Below, in pieces: positions 63,126-64,000 of a DNA stretch of 64,000 nucleotides (the first letter of the stretch is position 1; every line of letters starts with the position of its first letter). Origin of the DNA: Candidatus Thiodiazotropha sp. (ex Monitilora ramsayi) (GTDB lineage Bacteria; Pseudomonadota; Gammaproteobacteria; Chromatiales; Chromatiaceae); NCBI GenBank assembly GCA_025655595.1, contig JAHXIO010000005.1:682001-746000 (forward strand), given 5' to 3'. Position numbers and translations under genes: made by a program. Under the pieces are notes generated by a model, which was not told the DNA's origin, did no database searches, and worked only from the letters and a program-made list of their open reading frames with translations.

Positions 63126-64000
63126 GGTTCAGTTTCTCGATCAGGGATTGCTTCGGTTTCTTTATAGCTGAATCGTTAATATCGAATGTCAATTTTATCC
63201 GGGTGCCTCCCATGCCCGACTCCACCACCTGCAGGTCGCCCCCCAGCCAGTCCGCACGCTCCTTCATAATGGGGAGTCCGTAGTGCTGCATCATATCACT
63301 TTGATCACCGATGCCTACGCCGTCGTCTTCAACGGTGACGGTGACGATACCATCCTGGTTGCATTTCAGGACCACGGCGGCGCGTGTGGCGTCTGCGTGG
63401 CGGATGATGTTGGAGAGGGCCTCCCTGACAATCTGGATGACATGGATCTCTGCATTGGGTGTGAACTGGCAGTTGCCGATCTGATTGACATACTCGATGG
63501 AAATACCGGAGCGCTCGGAAAACTCATTCACTGTGGTTTTAATCGCTTCGCCCAACTCGGTTTCGCTGATGCGCAGGCGGAAGGTGGTCAGCAGCTCCCT
63601 CAGTTGTCGATAAGCCCCGTTGAGTGCGGATCTCAATACGCCAGTCAAATGGAGCAGATGCGGGGTCTCCGCATCATCACTGACCGCCTTCTCCAACAAG
63701 CTGACCTGAATCTTCAGGTAAGAGAGTGATTGAGCAATGGAGTCATGCAGCTCTCGGGCGATGACGCTACGCTCCTCAAGCAGAGATAACCTGCGGCTTT
63801 CCGATACCTGCTGGGCCACATTGATAGCCAATGCGATATGGCTGGCAACAGTCTCAAGCAGACGCTCCTGCCAGGGTTCAAGTTGCATGTCGGTAGAGAA
63901 TTCCACCAGCAGTACCCCATACTGCTGATTCTTGTCCCGGATCGGCGTCGAGAAGATGTTCACCGGTTTTCCGCTCACCCGACTCTCGATCTGAAAGGTG
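63118..64000 (-). CDS. NarX/NarQ-type sensor histidine kinase, C-terminal part (cut by window end)
   Basis: The frame runs without a stop to the last base of the window, so the N terminus (sensor, membrane segments, HAMP) lies outside. Present are a GAF-like region (NIFSTPIRDKNQQYGVLLVEF), the HisKA_3 dimerisation box with phospho-acceptor His in VIARELHDSIAQSLSYLKIQ, and an HATPase with VREALSNIIRHADAT and VEDDGVGIG. The His box is that of NarX/NarQ/UhpB kinases. It overlaps narL by eight bases. Confidence 0.92.
   Translation of the reverse strand, partial: TFQIESRVSGKPVNIFSTPIRDKNQQYGVLLVEFSTDMQLEPWQERLLETVASHIALAINVAQQVSESRRLSLLEERSVIARELHDSIAQSLSYLKIQVSLLEKAVSDDAETPHLLHLTGVLRSALNGAYRQLRELLTTFRLRISETELGEAIKTTVNEFSERSGISIEYVNQIGNCQFTPNAEIHVIQIVREALSNIIRHADATRAAVVLKCNQDGIVTVTVEDDGVGIGDQSDMMQHYGLPIMKERADWLGGDLQVVESGMGGTRIKLTFDINDSAIKKPKQSLIEKLNHA

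Overview
The window looks like the chromosome of a gammaproteobacterium with moderately high GC and a respiratory, facultatively anaerobic lifestyle. The napFDAGHBC gene order, a NarX/NarL-type pair, FNR-type boxes, FabA, OxyR with both redox cysteines at the Escherichia coli positions, and the rppH-ptsP pair all point to this class. Two thioredoxin-fold exported proteins (one SoxW-like) and an octaheme cytochrome would suit a sulfur-oxidising or sediment/symbiont lineage (Chromatiales/Sedimenticola-like). That last placement is inference only.

Layout. 0-4 kb: a partial unknown gene, then a tight run of two exported thioredoxin-like proteins, a TolC-type outer-membrane protein, an HlyD-type adaptor and acylphosphatase, with starts and stops overlapping. 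4-13.3 kb: a Pro/Tyr-rich exported protein, sfsA, cpdA, oxyR, an aldolase/dehydrogenase fusion, a nucleoside transporter, fabA and proS. 13.4-14.2 kb: a REP-associated tyrosine transposase (RAYT) flanked on both sides by inverted REP pairs; related REPs lie at 7.7 and 38.2 kb. 14.2-17 kb: an octaheme c-type cytochrome with a membrane cytochrome b partner, preceded by a perfect FNR box and a long leader with nested stems. 17-23.4 kb: small stress or exported proteins, cardiolipin synthase, and a single protein joining an acyl carrier domain, a fatty acyl-AMP ligase and a PlsC acyltransferase.

23.6-29.2 kb is an AT-richer accessory block with a large duplicated lipoprotein, a probably frameshifted DUF4124 gene, a small lipoprotein and about 0.8 kb without genes. 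29.3-32.6 kb holds ilvB-ilvH-ilvC, with a palindromic AT-rich repeat inside the operon. 32.7-36.8 kb has a CAP-domain lipoprotein and an overlapping response regulator-TPR / soluble histidine kinase pair behind an FNR-like site. 36.9-45 kb holds argG, a glycerophosphodiesterase, leuA divergent from an Lrp-type regulator, and small genes. 45-54.8 kb holds rppH-ptsP, an HDOD protein, an SH3 protein, argD-argF, a CopD-like protein and an MscS-like channel.

54.8-64 kb is a nitrate module on the minus strand: a NarX/NarQ-type kinase (cut by the window end), narL, a promoter region with one perfect FNR box and two NarL-type 7-2-7 inverted heptamers, napFDAGHBC, a strong terminator, then moaA for the molybdenum cofactor. 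Together with the FNR-box octaheme cytochrome this describes quinol-linked periplasmic respiration under low oxygen. No tRNA, rRNA, CRISPR array, prophage or IS transposase other than the RAYT was seen.
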